Shown here piece after piece: positions 1 through 6,260 of a DNA stretch of 12,664 bases. Source of the DNA: JBEKLJ01 sp050010255. GTDB taxonomy: Bacteria > Acidobacteriota > Terriglobia > Bryobacterales > Bryobacteraceae. The translations under genes and the position numbers were made by a program. The DNA is taken from the NCBI GenBank assembly GCA_050010255.1, contig JBEKLJ010000098.1:1-12664 (forward strand). Direction: 5' to 3'. How positions within the stretch are numbered: the stretch's first letter is position 1; each line of letters begins with the position of its first letter. The notes beneath the pieces were generated by a model, which made no database searches, was not told the origin of the DNA, and saw only the letters and a program-made list of their open reading frames with translations.

Positions 1-501
1 GTCCGCGGCGTCGACGTCACACTGCACGTCTCGGGACCGGCCAACAAGCTCACGATGAGCTACCGTTCCGACCCACCGCTTCCGTTCGCCGACGTGGTCA
101 CGCTGCTCACCACGGGCCGCGACCCGGCCGCGGGCTCTGGTCTCGGCGGTGCGGGGGCTCAGATCGGCCAGAGCTGGGAGCAGGCCGGCGCGAGCGCGCT
201 GCTCAGCCAGGCCATTACCAGCCCGATCAGCGGCCGCCTGGAGCGTTTCTTCGGCGTGAGCCGGCTCAAGATCGACCCGCAGATCACCAGCATGACGACC
301 AACAACGCCACCGCGCGGCTCACCCTGGAACAGAACGTCACCAGCAACCTCATGTTCACCTACATCACCGACCTTTCCCGCGCCCAGGAGCAGACCATCC
401 GCATCGAGTGGGACTTCACGAACAACTGGAGCGTCGGCGCGGTCCGCGAGGAGAACGGGCTGTTTGGAATTGACTTCCTTTACAGGAAGCAGCTGAAGTA
501 A
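1..501 (+). CDS. tamB: TamB C-terminal end (translocation and assembly module; partial, 5' end outside window)
   Basis: Frame 1 is open from the first base to a TAA at 499-501, giving the last 166 residues of a longer protein. TamB is an inner-membrane-anchored, periplasm-spanning protein that works with outer-membrane TamA-like partners in outer-membrane biogenesis and probably lipid transport. The segment has the hallmarks of the TamB/DUF490 C-terminus: the start 'VDVTLHVSGPANKLTMSYRS', the 'DVVTLLTTGR' stretch, the helix-like 'GASALLSQAIT', a 'RLTLEQNVTSNLMFTYITD' strand pair and the terminal 'WSVGAVREENGLFGIDFLYR' motif ending in basic residues. This alternating beta pattern forms the end of the lipid-groove domain. 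The full-length protein is usually well over 1000 residues, so most of the gene lies upstream. An upstream BamA/TamA-like gene would be expected but cannot be seen. Confidence 0.9.
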   Translation, partial: VRGVDVTLHVSGPANKLTMSYRSDPPLPFADVVTLLTTGRDPAAGSGLGGAGAQIGQSWEQAGASALLSQAITSPISGRLERFFGVSRLKIDPQITSMTTNNATARLTLEQNVTSNLMFTYITDLSRAQEQTIRIEWDFTNNWSVGAVREENGLFGIDFLYRKQLK

Positions 502-509
502 TAGTCTGT

Positions 510-597
510 GGCTTGTGGGACGTGGGTCCGGTCCGTCCACGAGCGCTCTGGATCCACTGGCCGCAAGCTACTGGCCGCAAGCTGCTAGCCACAAGCC
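510..597. repeat. 7/14-bp periodic intergenic repeat with inverted flanking arms
   Basis: Three tandem 14-base units fill 554-595: CCACTGGCCGCAAG, CTACTGGCCGCAAG and CTGCTAGCCACAAG. Each consists of two related 7-mers, so the true period is 7 (consensus about CYRCWRG). The opposite end of the gap carries the complementary pattern: GGCTTGTGG at 510-518 is the exact inverse of CCACAAGCC at 589-597. The whole gap between tamB and pcm could therefore fold into one imperfect hairpin with a 9-bp base. The array ends three bases before the pcm start codon, so pcm has no room for a normal ribosome-binding site. I recall similar heptamer-type intergenic repeats in acidobacterial genomes, but that is memory and not shown here. 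Confidence 0.7.
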
Positions 598-599
598 TG

Positions 600-1232
600 A
601 TGGACTACGCTCTGAAACGCCGCATGATGGTCCAGGGGCAGCTCCGCCCGCGCGGCATTCGCGACGAGCGGGTGCTCGAGGCGATGCTCGCGATCCCGCG
701 CGAGGAGTTCGTCCCGGAGGACAGCCGCGAGGAGGCCTACGCCGACGCGCCGCTTTCGATCGGGCACGGGCAGACGATCTCCCAGCCTTACATGACGGCG
801 CTGATGGTGCAGTGCCTGGAGCTGACCGGCCAGGAGACCGTGCTCGAGGTGGGGGCCGGGAGCGGCTACCACGCGGCCGTGCTCGGCGCTCTGGCCGCGC
901 GCGTCATCGCCGTGGAGCTGATCCCCGAGCTGGCCCAGATGGCCCGCGGGAACCTGCAGCGCACCGGCCGCGACGCCAACATCACCGTCATCACCGGCGA
1001 CGGCTCGCTAGGCTACTCCGAGTACGCGCCCTTCGATGCCATCTCGGTCGCCGCCGCCGCCGCGGACGTGCCGCCGCGCCTACTCGAACAGCTGAAGGAT
1101 CCGGGCCGCATGGTGATTCCGGTCGGGTCCTGGTGGGACCAGGAGCTGCGCGTGATCTCCAAGACCGGCGGGGAGGTTCTATCTTACGTGGCGGCCTACT
1201 GCCGCTTCGTGCCGCTGCGGGAAGGGCTGTGA
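600..1232 (+). CDS. pcm: Protein-L-isoaspartate(D-aspartate) O-methyltransferase
   Basis: This 210-residue protein matches the PCMT family in length and order of motifs. It uses S-adenosylmethionine to methylate isoaspartyl residues in damaged proteins so that they can be repaired. Visible motifs are the N-terminal helix 'MMVQGQLRPRGIRDERVLEAM' in part (residues 9-29), the substrate motif GQTISQPYM (57-65), SAM motif I VLEVGAGSGYHAAVL (81-95), the acidic post-I residue in AVEL (104-107), GDG (133-135) and the C-terminal RFVPL (202-206). The ATG at 600 is chosen because it gives the same N-terminal length as E. coli Pcm. The open frame continues to 513, but through a repeat array. No clear Shine-Dalgarno precedes 600; tandem ATGs at 624 and 627 are less likely alternatives. 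It lies 98 bases downstream of tamB. Confidence 0.95.
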   Translation: MDYALKRRMMVQGQLRPRGIRDERVLEAMLAIPREEFVPEDSREEAYADAPLSIGHGQTISQPYMTALMVQCLELTGQETVLEVGAGSGYHAAVLGALAARVIAVELIPELAQMARGNLQRTGRDANITVITGDGSLGYSEYAPFDAISVAAAAADVPPRLLEQLKDPGRMVIPVGSWWDQELRVISKTGGEVLSYVAAYCRFVPLREGL

Positions 1233-1269
1233 AAGGATTTGCCCACAGGCTCAGGCGCGACCGGCGGGC

Positions 1270-1282
1270 TAGACTGTAGGCA
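1270..1282 (+). promoter_or_regulatory. Possible -10 element for a leaderless DUF2103-like transcript
   Basis: TAGACT at 1270-1275 resembles a -10 hexamer and lies only six bases before the ATG at 1282. Transcription starting 6-7 bases downstream would begin at or next to the start codon. There is no Shine-Dalgarno before this ATG, which fits leaderless initiation. No convincing -35 box is seen at the normal distance, so the call rests on one hexamer and the spacing. Confidence 0.3.
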
Positions 1283-1587
1283 TGGGCATGCGGCTACGCG
1301 TCGCGCAGGGCAAGCTCAAGGTCGAGCACTCCATCATCCAGGGCGTGCGCGGGCTCTGCGAGCGCCTGCTGGCCGGCAATCCCCAAACCATCCGCTCCGT
1401 CATCCCCGGCGTAATCCGGCAGGTGCGCGACGCGCGCGGCAAGGTCAAAGTGCGCGTCACCGTGCCGACCGGCAACGGCTGGAAGGCGATCGCGCTGTCC
1501 TCGGGCGCGCGCCAGGAGCTGTTCATTTCCACGAGCCTCGACAGGGCCACGCTCGAGAGGGCTCTCGACGCCGCGCTGGAAGAGTAA
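1282..1587 (+). CDS. Small DUF2103-like protein of unknown function
   Basis: This 101-residue protein of unknown function resembles the DUF2103 family, described as predicted metal-binding proteins. The resemblance, judged from memory of the family, covers 'LKVEHSIIQGVRGLCERL' (residues 12-29, matching the family's 'HS..I.GL...L' start), the central 'VIPGVIRQV' and the 'VRVTVPTGNGWKAIALSSG' strand pair near residues 58-76, ending with an acidic 'ALDAALEE'. It looks like a compact alpha/beta domain with no signal peptide or membrane helix. A second ATG two codons in (1288) is an equally possible start. It follows pcm by 49 bases but has its own possible promoter. Real-gene evidence is the in-frame codon pattern and family likeness; the long minus-strand frame over it is rejected. 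Confidence 0.65.
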   Translation: MGMRLRVAQGKLKVEHSIIQGVRGLCERLLAGNPQTIRSVIPGVIRQVRDARGKVKVRVTVPTGNGWKAIALSSGARQELFISTSLDRATLERALDAALEE

Positions 1588-1592
1588 TACTC

Positions 1593-1676
1593 GCCGCAGA
1601 GACCGGGATCTGACACAAAGAAGAATCTTGAAGAAATCCTCTCCGCTCCGCCTCTGCGCCTCTGCGTCTCCGCGGT
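1593..1676. repeat. 8-bp-period inverted repeat element ('AETQRRR'-type)
   Basis: The right half consists of tandem 8-mers: CCTCTGCG (1651-1658), CCTCTGCG (1659-1666) and TCTCCGCG (1667-1674), preceded by related CTCCG units from 1641. The left end, CCGCAGAGAC at 1594-1603, is the inverse of GTCTCCGCGG (1666-1675) with one mismatch, so the element is a long imperfect hairpin with an A-rich centre. Read on the minus strand it encodes 'TAETQRRRGGAE', the kind of peptide that recurs in falsely predicted proteins of many unrelated genomes. This suggests a widespread non-coding repeat family rather than a gene. It lies between convergent genes, where a hairpin could also help to end transcription. 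Confidence 0.7.
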
Positions 1677-1714
1677 CAGTTCGACAACACGGGCCGGAAC
1701 GGCGGGTGCGTCTA

Positions 1715-2779
1715 TTACTGGCGGTAAGACTCGGCCCAGCGGCCGGGAATCGCCGCGGCGCATTTCGGGCAGCGGCCCTCGGAGGTGAGCCGGTAGTCCA
1801 GAACCCGGAAGCCGTGGCGACGGATCAGGGTTTCGCCGCAGCCTGGGCAGCGGGTGTCCTCCAGCCCGCCCACCGCGCCGGGCAGGTTCCCCGCGTAGAC
1901 GTAGCGCAGCCCGGCGCGCCGGCCCGCCTCCACCGCGCGCAGCAGGTCCGCCGGCTTCGTGTCCCGCGAGTCGAGCATCTTGTAGTTCCGGTGGTAGGCC
2001 GTCACGTGCCAGGGGACGTCGGGTGAGATGCCGGCCAGGAATCCGGCGATTTCGCGCAGCTCCTCATCGGAATCGTTGAAGCCGGGCACGATCAGCGTGA
2101 CCACCTCCAGCCAGAAGCCCATCGCGTGGATGCGGCGCAGGCTGTCGAGGATCGGTTGAAGGCGGCCGCCCAGCTCCCGGTAACGGCGGTCCTGGAACGA
2201 TTTCAAGTCGGCTTTGTAGAGGTCGCACCACGGCCGCAGGAATTCGAGCACCTCGGGGGTGGCATTGCCGTTGGAAACGAACCCGGTGAGGAGGCTCGCC
2301 TCCCGGGCGTGCTTGAAGATCTCCACCGCCCATTCGGCCGTAATCAGCGGCTCGTTGTACGTGCTGACCACCGCCCCGGCGCCGAGATCGAGGGCGGTTT
2401 GGACCAATTCCTCGGGTGTGACCTTCTGGACGGAGGAGACCGCGCGCTGATCGCGGAGCGCCTGCGAGGTCACCCAGTTCTGGCAGTAGCCGCAGTGAAG
2501 GTCGCAGCCCAACATGCCGAAGCTGAGCGCCAGCGAGCCCGGCCGCACGTGGAAGAAGGGCTTTTTCTCAATGGGGTCGCACTGCACGCCGGAGGCGTAG
2601 CCCCAGGGCACGTAGAGCTTGCCGCCAGAGTTGAACCGCACCTTGCAGACGCCCGGCTGCCCTTCAAATATGGGACACCGGTGGCCGCAGGCGAAGCAGC
2701 GGATGCGCTTCTGGTCGATGGGTTCCCAAAGGGCGCCCTCGCGCGTGTTCTCAGCAAGGACTTGGGCCAGGGCAGGCAT
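1715..2779 (-). CDS. amrS: AmmeMemoRadiSam system radical SAM enzyme
   Basis: This 354-residue protein has the radical SAM cluster motif CxxxCxxC at C92, C96 and C99 ('GCDLHCGYCQNW'), which binds the 4Fe-4S cluster that cleaves SAM. Two further Cys groups frame the barrel: C28-x2-C31-x3-C35-x9-C45 at the N-terminus and C311-x2-C314 with C337-x2-C340 at the C-terminus. This arrangement, plus 'VVSTYNEPLI' (137-146), 'FVSNGNATPEVL' and the final 'IPGRW', matches the AmmeMemoRadiSam radical SAM enzyme. The family is named for its usual neighbours AMMECR1 and Memo; its reaction is not established as far as I know. Neither partner gene is in this window. The start at 2779 has GGAG (2789-2792 on the plus strand) nine bases upstream. 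It follows the ferredoxin gene by 89 bases on the same strand; a ferredoxin could supply electrons to a radical SAM enzyme. Confidence 0.9.
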   Translation of the reverse strand: MPALAQVLAENTREGALWEPIDQKRIRCFACGHRCPIFEGQPGVCKVRFNSGGKLYVPWGYASGVQCDPIEKKPFFHVRPGSLALSFGMLGCDLHCGYCQNWVTSQALRDQRAVSSVQKVTPEELVQTALDLGAGAVVSTYNEPLITAEWAVEIFKHAREASLLTGFVSNGNATPEVLEFLRPWCDLYKADLKSFQDRRYRELGGRLQPILDSLRRIHAMGFWLEVVTLIVPGFNDSDEELREIAGFLAGISPDVPWHVTAYHRNYKMLDSRDTKPADLLRAVEAGRRAGLRYVYAGNLPGAVGGLEDTRCPGCGETLIRRHGFRVLDYRLTSEGRCPKCAAAIPGRWAESYRQ

Positions 2780-2846
2780 GGACTGCTACTCCATCGGTCG
2801 AGAGAACGTCTCCTGCGCGCGCGGCGCGTGGTGTCTGCGCCGCCGG

Positions 2847-2869
2847 CGCCCAGCCGCGCGGCTAGCGCC
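2847..2869. repeat. 23-base dispersed palindromic repeat, copy 1
   Basis: This stretch matches 9411-9433 at 22 of 23 positions, the only difference being C2862 against T9426. Its core AGCCGCGCGGCT (2852-2863) is a perfect 12-base palindrome. GGCGC at 2845-2849 pairs with GCGCC at 2865-2869, so the unit can form a two-part stem. It lies immediately after the ferredoxin stop codon, sharing its last base, in the gap before amrS, and could act on transcription read-through or mRNA stability. The position and size recall REP-type intergenic palindromes, but no transposase or family member is known to me. Confidence 0.65.
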
Positions 2870-3123
2870 TACTTGCCGTAATATGCGGCGTTGCTGGCGG
2901 CGAAGTGCTGCAACTCGGCCGGCAGCTCGTCGAGCGTGTAAATCGAATTCGTCGGGCACACCGGCACGCAGGCGCCGCAGTCGATGCAGGCCTCCGGGTC
3001 GATCATCATGTGCTTCACCTCCTCGAAGCCGGGTTCATCCTTCTTGGGGTGGATGCAATCGACCGGGCAAGCCTCGACGCACAGCTCGTCCTTCGTGCAG
3101 GTGTCAACGATCACGTACGCCAT
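2869..3123 (-). CDS. Ferredoxin, 7Fe (3Fe-4S/4Fe-4S) type
   Basis: This 84-residue protein is a small soluble electron carrier. Cysteines lie at 9, 15, 19, 23, 46, 49, 52 and 56. C46-x2-C49-x2-C52 plus C19 would bind a 4Fe-4S cluster. The other site has C9-x5-C15 with C56 and lacks the middle Cys of the usual CxxCxxC, as in Azotobacter FdI-like 7Fe ferredoxins, so a 3Fe-4S cluster is likely there. The sequence between the sites is somewhat longer than in FdI, including 'HPKKDEPGFEEVKHMM'. The start 'MAYVIVD' at 3123 is chosen over the longer open frame (to 3279) because it matches family N-termini and has a good ribosome-binding site: AGGAGAGAG on the minus strand at 3130-3138. It lies upstream of amrS and divergent from glgP. 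Confidence 0.93.
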   Translation of the reverse strand: MAYVIVDTCTKDELCVEACPVDCIHPKKDEPGFEEVKHMMIDPEACIDCGACVPVCPTNSIYTLDELPAELQHFAASNAAYYGK

Positions 3124-3129
3124 GTAGTT

Positions 3130-3153
3130 CTCTCTCCTAGCTAAGGGATAATG
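3130..3153 (-). promoter_or_regulatory. Ribosome-binding site and possible -10 box of the ferredoxin gene
   Basis: On the minus strand, AGGAGAGAG (plus-strand 3130-3138) is a strong Shine-Dalgarno; its AGGAG core is ten bases from the ATG and fixes the start at 3123. Upstream, CATTAT (plus-strand 3148-3153) is a fair -10 hexamer that would give a leader of about 17 bases. No clear -35 box is seen, so the promoter part is tentative while the ribosome-binding site is good. Confidence 0.45.
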
Positions 3154-3313
3154 CAATCCTCGGACCAACGGACTGGCCGGTCGGAGAATCCTGAGGAAGC
3201 TCCAATCATATCGCATTCGGCGGTCTCGCCGGCGGACGGGAGGGGCGCGGCAGCGGCTGGCGGGTGGGGCGTCGGCCACGCCGGACCTCCGGGGCCGTCC
3301 GGGTTTGGAAGTC

Positions 3314-3327
3314 TGCTATGGTAGGAC
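3314..3327 (+). promoter_or_regulatory. Possible extended -10 promoter of glgP
   Basis: TGCTATGGTAGGAC reads as an extended -10 element (TG, one base, then TAGGAC at 3322-3327) 15 bases before the glgP start codon. Almost the same string, TGCTGTGGTAGAGT, occurs at 6008-6021 in another intergenic gap, sharing 10 of its first 12 bases. A recurrence in two upstream regions supports a shared promoter element. No good -35 box is visible, and glgP has no clear Shine-Dalgarno, so its leader would be very short. Just upstream, CCGGAC (3281-3286) and GTCCGG (3297-3302) form a small inverted repeat. Confidence 0.35.
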
Positions 3328-3342
3328 TATCCACGAAGCCTG

Positions 3343-5904
3343 ATGCCATTTCAAATTCAACCACTTAGGGAGTTTCTGGTGCGGCCGGAAGTGCCCGGGC
3401 CACTCTCCCGGACGATCGAGCTCGCCTACAATGTCCTGTGGAGTTGGGAACCCGCGATCCGCAGTCTTTTCCGCAGGATGGAGCCAAACCTCTGGCGGGC
3501 CTCGGGTCACAACCCGGTGTCGATGCTGGGGCGAGTGCCCCAGGCCACGCTGGAGCGGCTGGCCGCCGACCCGCGCTATCTGGCTCTACACCGCCAGGCC
3601 TGTGAGCGATTTGACGCTTACATGCACCCGCCAGGGGCGCCCGCCAGCCAGGACAAGCTGATCGCCTATTTCTCGATGGAGTACGGGATCGTGGAGTGCC
3701 TGCCCGCCTACTCCGGCGGCTTGGGCGTGCTTTCAGGGGACTTCCTGAAGGCCTCCAGCGACGCCGCCGTTCCACTGATCGGGGTCGGGCTGCTCTACCA
3801 GACCGGGTATCTGCAGCAGTACCTGAACCCCGACGGCTGGCAGCAGGAGCGGTACGCGGTCAACGATTTCTACACGCTCCCCATCACGCCCGTCCGGGAC
3901 GCAGGCGGCAGGGACCTGAAGGTCGCCGTCACGCTGCCGACCGGCGAGGTCCACATCAAGGTCTGGCGGATGGACGTGGGCCGGGTGAAGCTCTACCTGC
4001 TGGACACCAACATTGCCGAGAACGACCGCCCGGAGCACCGCGGCATCACCGATGCGCTTTACGGCGGCGACATCCATGTGCGCATGCGCCAGGAGATCGT
4101 GCTCGGCATCGGCGGCTTGCGGGCGCTGCGTGCGCTGGGCCTGGAGCCCACGGTGTACCACATGAACGAGGGCCACTCGGCTTTCCTGGCGCTGGAGCGC
4201 GTCCGCGTGCTGGTGAAGGAGCGCGGCCTTTCCTTCGAAGAAGCGCTCGAGGCCTCGCGCAACAACAATGTCTTCACCACCCACACCTCGGTGCCGGCGG
4301 GCATCGATCTTTTCGACTCCGGGTTGATGTGGGAGTACTTCCGCGATTACTGCCGCGAGGCCGGCATCGAGCTGGAGCAGTTGATGGGTCTGGGGCGGCG
4401 CAACCCGCGTGACAGCTACGAGCGGTTTTCGATGGCCATCCTGGCGATCAAGACCTCCGGTTTGAGGAACGCCGTCAGCCGGCTGCACCGGCGGGTGTCC
4501 CAGGAGATGTGGAGCGATCTCTGGCCCCAGCTTCCCTGCTGGGAGGTGCCGATCACCTCGATCACCAACGGGGTGCACTTGCTGAGCTGGCTTTCGGGCG
4601 AGCTGGCGACGCTTTATGACCAGTATCTCCAGCCCGACTGGCGGGAGCGGCTCACCGACCCGAAGACTTGGGAGCAGGTCCAGGACATTCCGGACCAGGA
4701 GCTTTGGGAGGCGCACCGGCGGCGGAAACGTCACCTGGTTACCTTCGTGCGGGAGCGGCAGGTGGAGTTCGCGCGGAACCGCACGGCGTCCTCGGCCGAG
4801 CTGCGCCGTGCGGCCGAGGTGCTCGACCCCGAGGCGTTCACCATCGGGTTTGCGCGGCGGTCCGCCACTTACAAGCGCGCCACGCTCCTGTTCCGGGACG
4901 TCAACCGGCTCAAGCGCATCCTCGCGAACCCGGAGCGTCCGGTGCAGGTGGTCGTGGCCGGGCGGGCGCACCCCAACGACCATCCCGGCAAGGAGCTGAT
5001 CCGGCAGATCGTCCAGCTCTCGCGCGACCCCGAGCTCGCCAAGCGCCTGGTCTTCCTGGAGGACTACGAGATGCACGTGGCGCGCGAGCTGGTCGCGGGT
5101 GTCGATGTCTGGCTGAACACGCCGCGCCGCGGCGAGGAGGCCTGCGGGACGAGCGGCATGAAGGCGGGCATCAACGGCGTGCTGAATTTGAGCATCCTGG
5201 ACGGCTGGTTCGACGAGGTCTGCGAGCACACCGGCGGGTGGGCCGTCGGCGACCGCATCCCCTATTCCGAGGACCAGGACGAGGTGCACGCCACGGCCAT
5301 TTACTCGTTGCTGGAGAACGAACTGGTTCCCGCTTTCTACGAGCGCGACCAGACGGTGCCGCGCGAGTGGATGCGCCGTGTCAAGCGCTCTGTGGTGTAC
5401 TTAAGCCCGCGCTTCAACTGCCAGCGCATGGTGGACGAGTACATGTCGCAGCTCTACGATCCAGCCCACTCGGCCTGGCGCGACGTCCAGGACGGCGACT
5501 TCGCCAGGGCGCGCCAGAAGGCGCGCTGGAGCGCCGAGGTGAGCAGGGTCTGGGACCAGGTGCGGTTCGTCGATGTGGGCGCGTCGCCGGATGGCCCCGT
5601 GCTCAGCGGCAAGCCCGTGCCGGTGCGCGCCGCGGTCAACCTGGCCGGGCTCAAACCCAGCGACGTCCGCGTCGAGGTCGTCGTCGGCCGCATCGGTGTC
5701 AACGGTCAGCTGGAGGACACCGAGGTCATGGTGCTGCCTCCGGTCGAGGAGAACGGCCAGGTGGTGGTGTTCGCCCGGGACATCGTGCCGCAGCAGACCG
5801 GGCGGGTGGGCTACGCGCTGCGCGTCACGCCCAATCACTACGGCGACCCACTTACTCGGCCGTGCAGCGCGCTGCTGAAGTGGGGCACGGACGGGGCTCA
5901 GTGA
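3343..5904 (+). CDS. glgP: Alpha-glucan (glycogen/maltodextrin) phosphorylase with N-terminal DUF3417
   Basis: This 853-residue cytoplasmic enzyme releases glucose-1-phosphate from the ends of alpha-1,4-glucans using phosphate and pyridoxal phosphate. Residues of about 10-105 form the DUF3417 domain ('LSRTIELAYNVLWSWEP') typical of the bacterial subfamily often called alpha-glucan phosphorylase. The catalytic core starts with 'YFSMEYGI' (from residue 109) and 'AYSGGLGVLSGDFLKASSD', and continues with 'MNEGHSAF' (N275) and 'ITSITNGVH'. The PLP lysine is K607 in 'EACGTSGMKAGINGVLN'. A C-terminal beta domain follows from about residue 725, ending 'GYALRVTPNHYGD'. Length is normal for the DUF3417 subfamily. 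The ATG at 3343 opens a typical N-terminus ('MPFQIQPLREFLV'), although no Shine-Dalgarno is seen. The gene stands alone between a divergent ferredoxin and a long downstream gap. Confidence 0.95.
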   Translation: MPFQIQPLREFLVRPEVPGPLSRTIELAYNVLWSWEPAIRSLFRRMEPNLWRASGHNPVSMLGRVPQATLERLAADPRYLALHRQACERFDAYMHPPGAPASQDKLIAYFSMEYGIVECLPAYSGGLGVLSGDFLKASSDAAVPLIGVGLLYQTGYLQQYLNPDGWQQERYAVNDFYTLPITPVRDAGGRDLKVAVTLPTGEVHIKVWRMDVGRVKLYLLDTNIAENDRPEHRGITDALYGGDIHVRMRQEIVLGIGGLRALRALGLEPTVYHMNEGHSAFLALERVRVLVKERGLSFEEALEASRNNNVFTTHTSVPAGIDLFDSGLMWEYFRDYCREAGIELEQLMGLGRRNPRDSYERFSMAILAIKTSGLRNAVSRLHRRVSQEMWSDLWPQLPCWEVPITSITNGVHLLSWLSGELATLYDQYLQPDWRERLTDPKTWEQVQDIPDQELWEAHRRRKRHLVTFVRERQVEFARNRTASSAELRRAAEVLDPEAFTIGFARRSATYKRATLLFRDVNRLKRILANPERPVQVVVAGRAHPNDHPGKELIRQIVQLSRDPELAKRLVFLEDYEMHVARELVAGVDVWLNTPRRGEEACGTSGMKAGINGVLNLSILDGWFDEVCEHTGGWAVGDRIPYSEDQDEVHATAIYSLLENELVPAFYERDQTVPREWMRRVKRSVVYLSPRFNCQRMVDEYMSQLYDPAHSAWRDVQDGDFARARQKARWSAEVSRVWDQVRFVDVGASPDGPVLSGKPVPVRAAVNLAGLKPSDVRVEVVVGRIGVNGQLEDTEVMVLPPVEENGQVVVFARDIVPQQTGRVGYALRVTPNHYGDPLTRPCSALLKWGTDGAQ

Positions 5905-6007
5905 CAAAGAAGTGCCGTGGCTCAGCCGTCGCTGCCCAGGGGGGGCCTCCCGCCTCAGTACTTCTCCGAGCCCTGAGCACCCGCATTAGTACTGGTAAAC
6001 GGCCAAT
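5905..6007 (+). other. Intergenic stretch after glgP with alternative stems, no gene
   Basis: This is the first third of the 356-base gap between glgP and the zinc-ribbon gene. I find no open frame with a start signal. AGAAGT (5908-5913) can pair with ACTTCT (5960-5965), and GCTCAG (5920-5925) with CTGAGC (5973-5978); the two stems overlap and exclude each other. A G/C block with GGGGGGG lies between them. A glgP terminator might lie here, but there is no run of T after either stem, so no intrinsic terminator is called. Confidence 0.3.
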
Positions 6008-6021
6008 TGCTGTGGTAGAGT
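6008..6021 (+). promoter_or_regulatory. Possible extended -10 promoter of the zinc-ribbon/dehydrogenase operon
   Basis: TGCTGTGGTAGAGT contains TG, one base and TAGAGT (6016-6021), an extended -10 pattern, and closely resembles the string 3314-3327 before glgP. The surrounding bases 5986-6030 are visibly more A/T-rich than the rest of the window, as expected for a promoter. A start near 6028 would give a leader of about 230 bases before the next ATG. A convincing -35 box was not found. Confidence 0.35.
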
Positions 6022-6030
6022 GTATTTTGA

Positions 6031-6257
6031 GCGGGTCTACGAACCTGTAGCTGAATAGCGATTCGACATCCCGCAGAATCCCTTCAGACCTCGGCTGTAA
6101 TTGAGATTGCACCCAGTCCCCGTGGGGGCGAGTTCCTGAATCGGTCTGCGGCAGGGTCGCTCGCGGCAAGTCCACTGAAGCCGATCGAGGTCGGCCGAGT
6201 GTGGACCGGCACGGGTCGGGCCGCCATCCCGTGAACCCCTGAGGGAGTGGGGGACCC
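6031..6257 (+). ncRNA. Candidate structured 5' leader RNA upstream of the zinc-ribbon gene (class unknown)
   Basis: The stretch can fold locally into: a three-way junction (GCGGG 6031-6035 with CCCGC 6070-6074, enclosing CTAC 6037-6040/GTAG 6047-6050 and GAAT 6053-6056/ATTC 6061-6064); a small hairpin near 6116-6129; a strong two-part hairpin (GTCCAC 6170-6175/GTGGAC 6201-6206 around GCCGA 6180-6184/TCGGC 6191-6195); and CACGGG 6210-6215/CCCGTG 6228-6233. The loop TCGAGG (6185-6190) can also pair with CCTCGG (6089-6094, one G-U), a possible pseudoknot. CCCC at 6236-6239 faces GGGG at 6249-6252 around the only purine-rich ribosome-binding candidates, so translation could be gated. I do not recognise any known riboswitch, 6S, RNase P or SRP signature. 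In GC-rich DNA some pairing is expected by chance. Confidence 0.35.
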
Positions 6258-6260
6258 TTT

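Noticed and set aside
1269..1763. 164-codon minus-strand open frame with 'TAETQRRRGGAE'
   Set aside because: The recognisable peptide is the translation of a non-coding repeat, and the rest is antisense to the DUF2103-like gene.
2988..3279. Longer start (3279) for the ferredoxin
   Set aside because: The extra N-terminal residues are Arg/Pro-rich and unlike the family, and a strong ribosome-binding site lies before the ATG at 3123.
3733..5289. 518-codon open frame on the minus strand inside glgP
   Set aside because: It lies antisense to strongly conserved phosphorylase motifs including the PLP lysine; its His/Val/Leu/Arg-rich composition is the usual shadow of a GC-rich gene.
5905..6000. Intrinsic terminator after glgP
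   Set aside because: Stems can be drawn but overlap each other and none is followed by a T-run.
4668..6050. 460-codon plus-strand open frame overlapping the end of glgP
   Set aside because: It is an out-of-frame shadow rich in Arg/Gly/Ala; glgP reads through the same bases with conserved motifs.
6031..6257. Known riboswitch (cobalamin, glycine, SAH, c-di-GMP) or 6S RNA in the zinc-ribbon leader
   Set aside because: Fragments such as 'TCCACTG' recall cobalamin elements, but the conserved core and order of stems are not there, and the ends do not form the long 6S hairpin.
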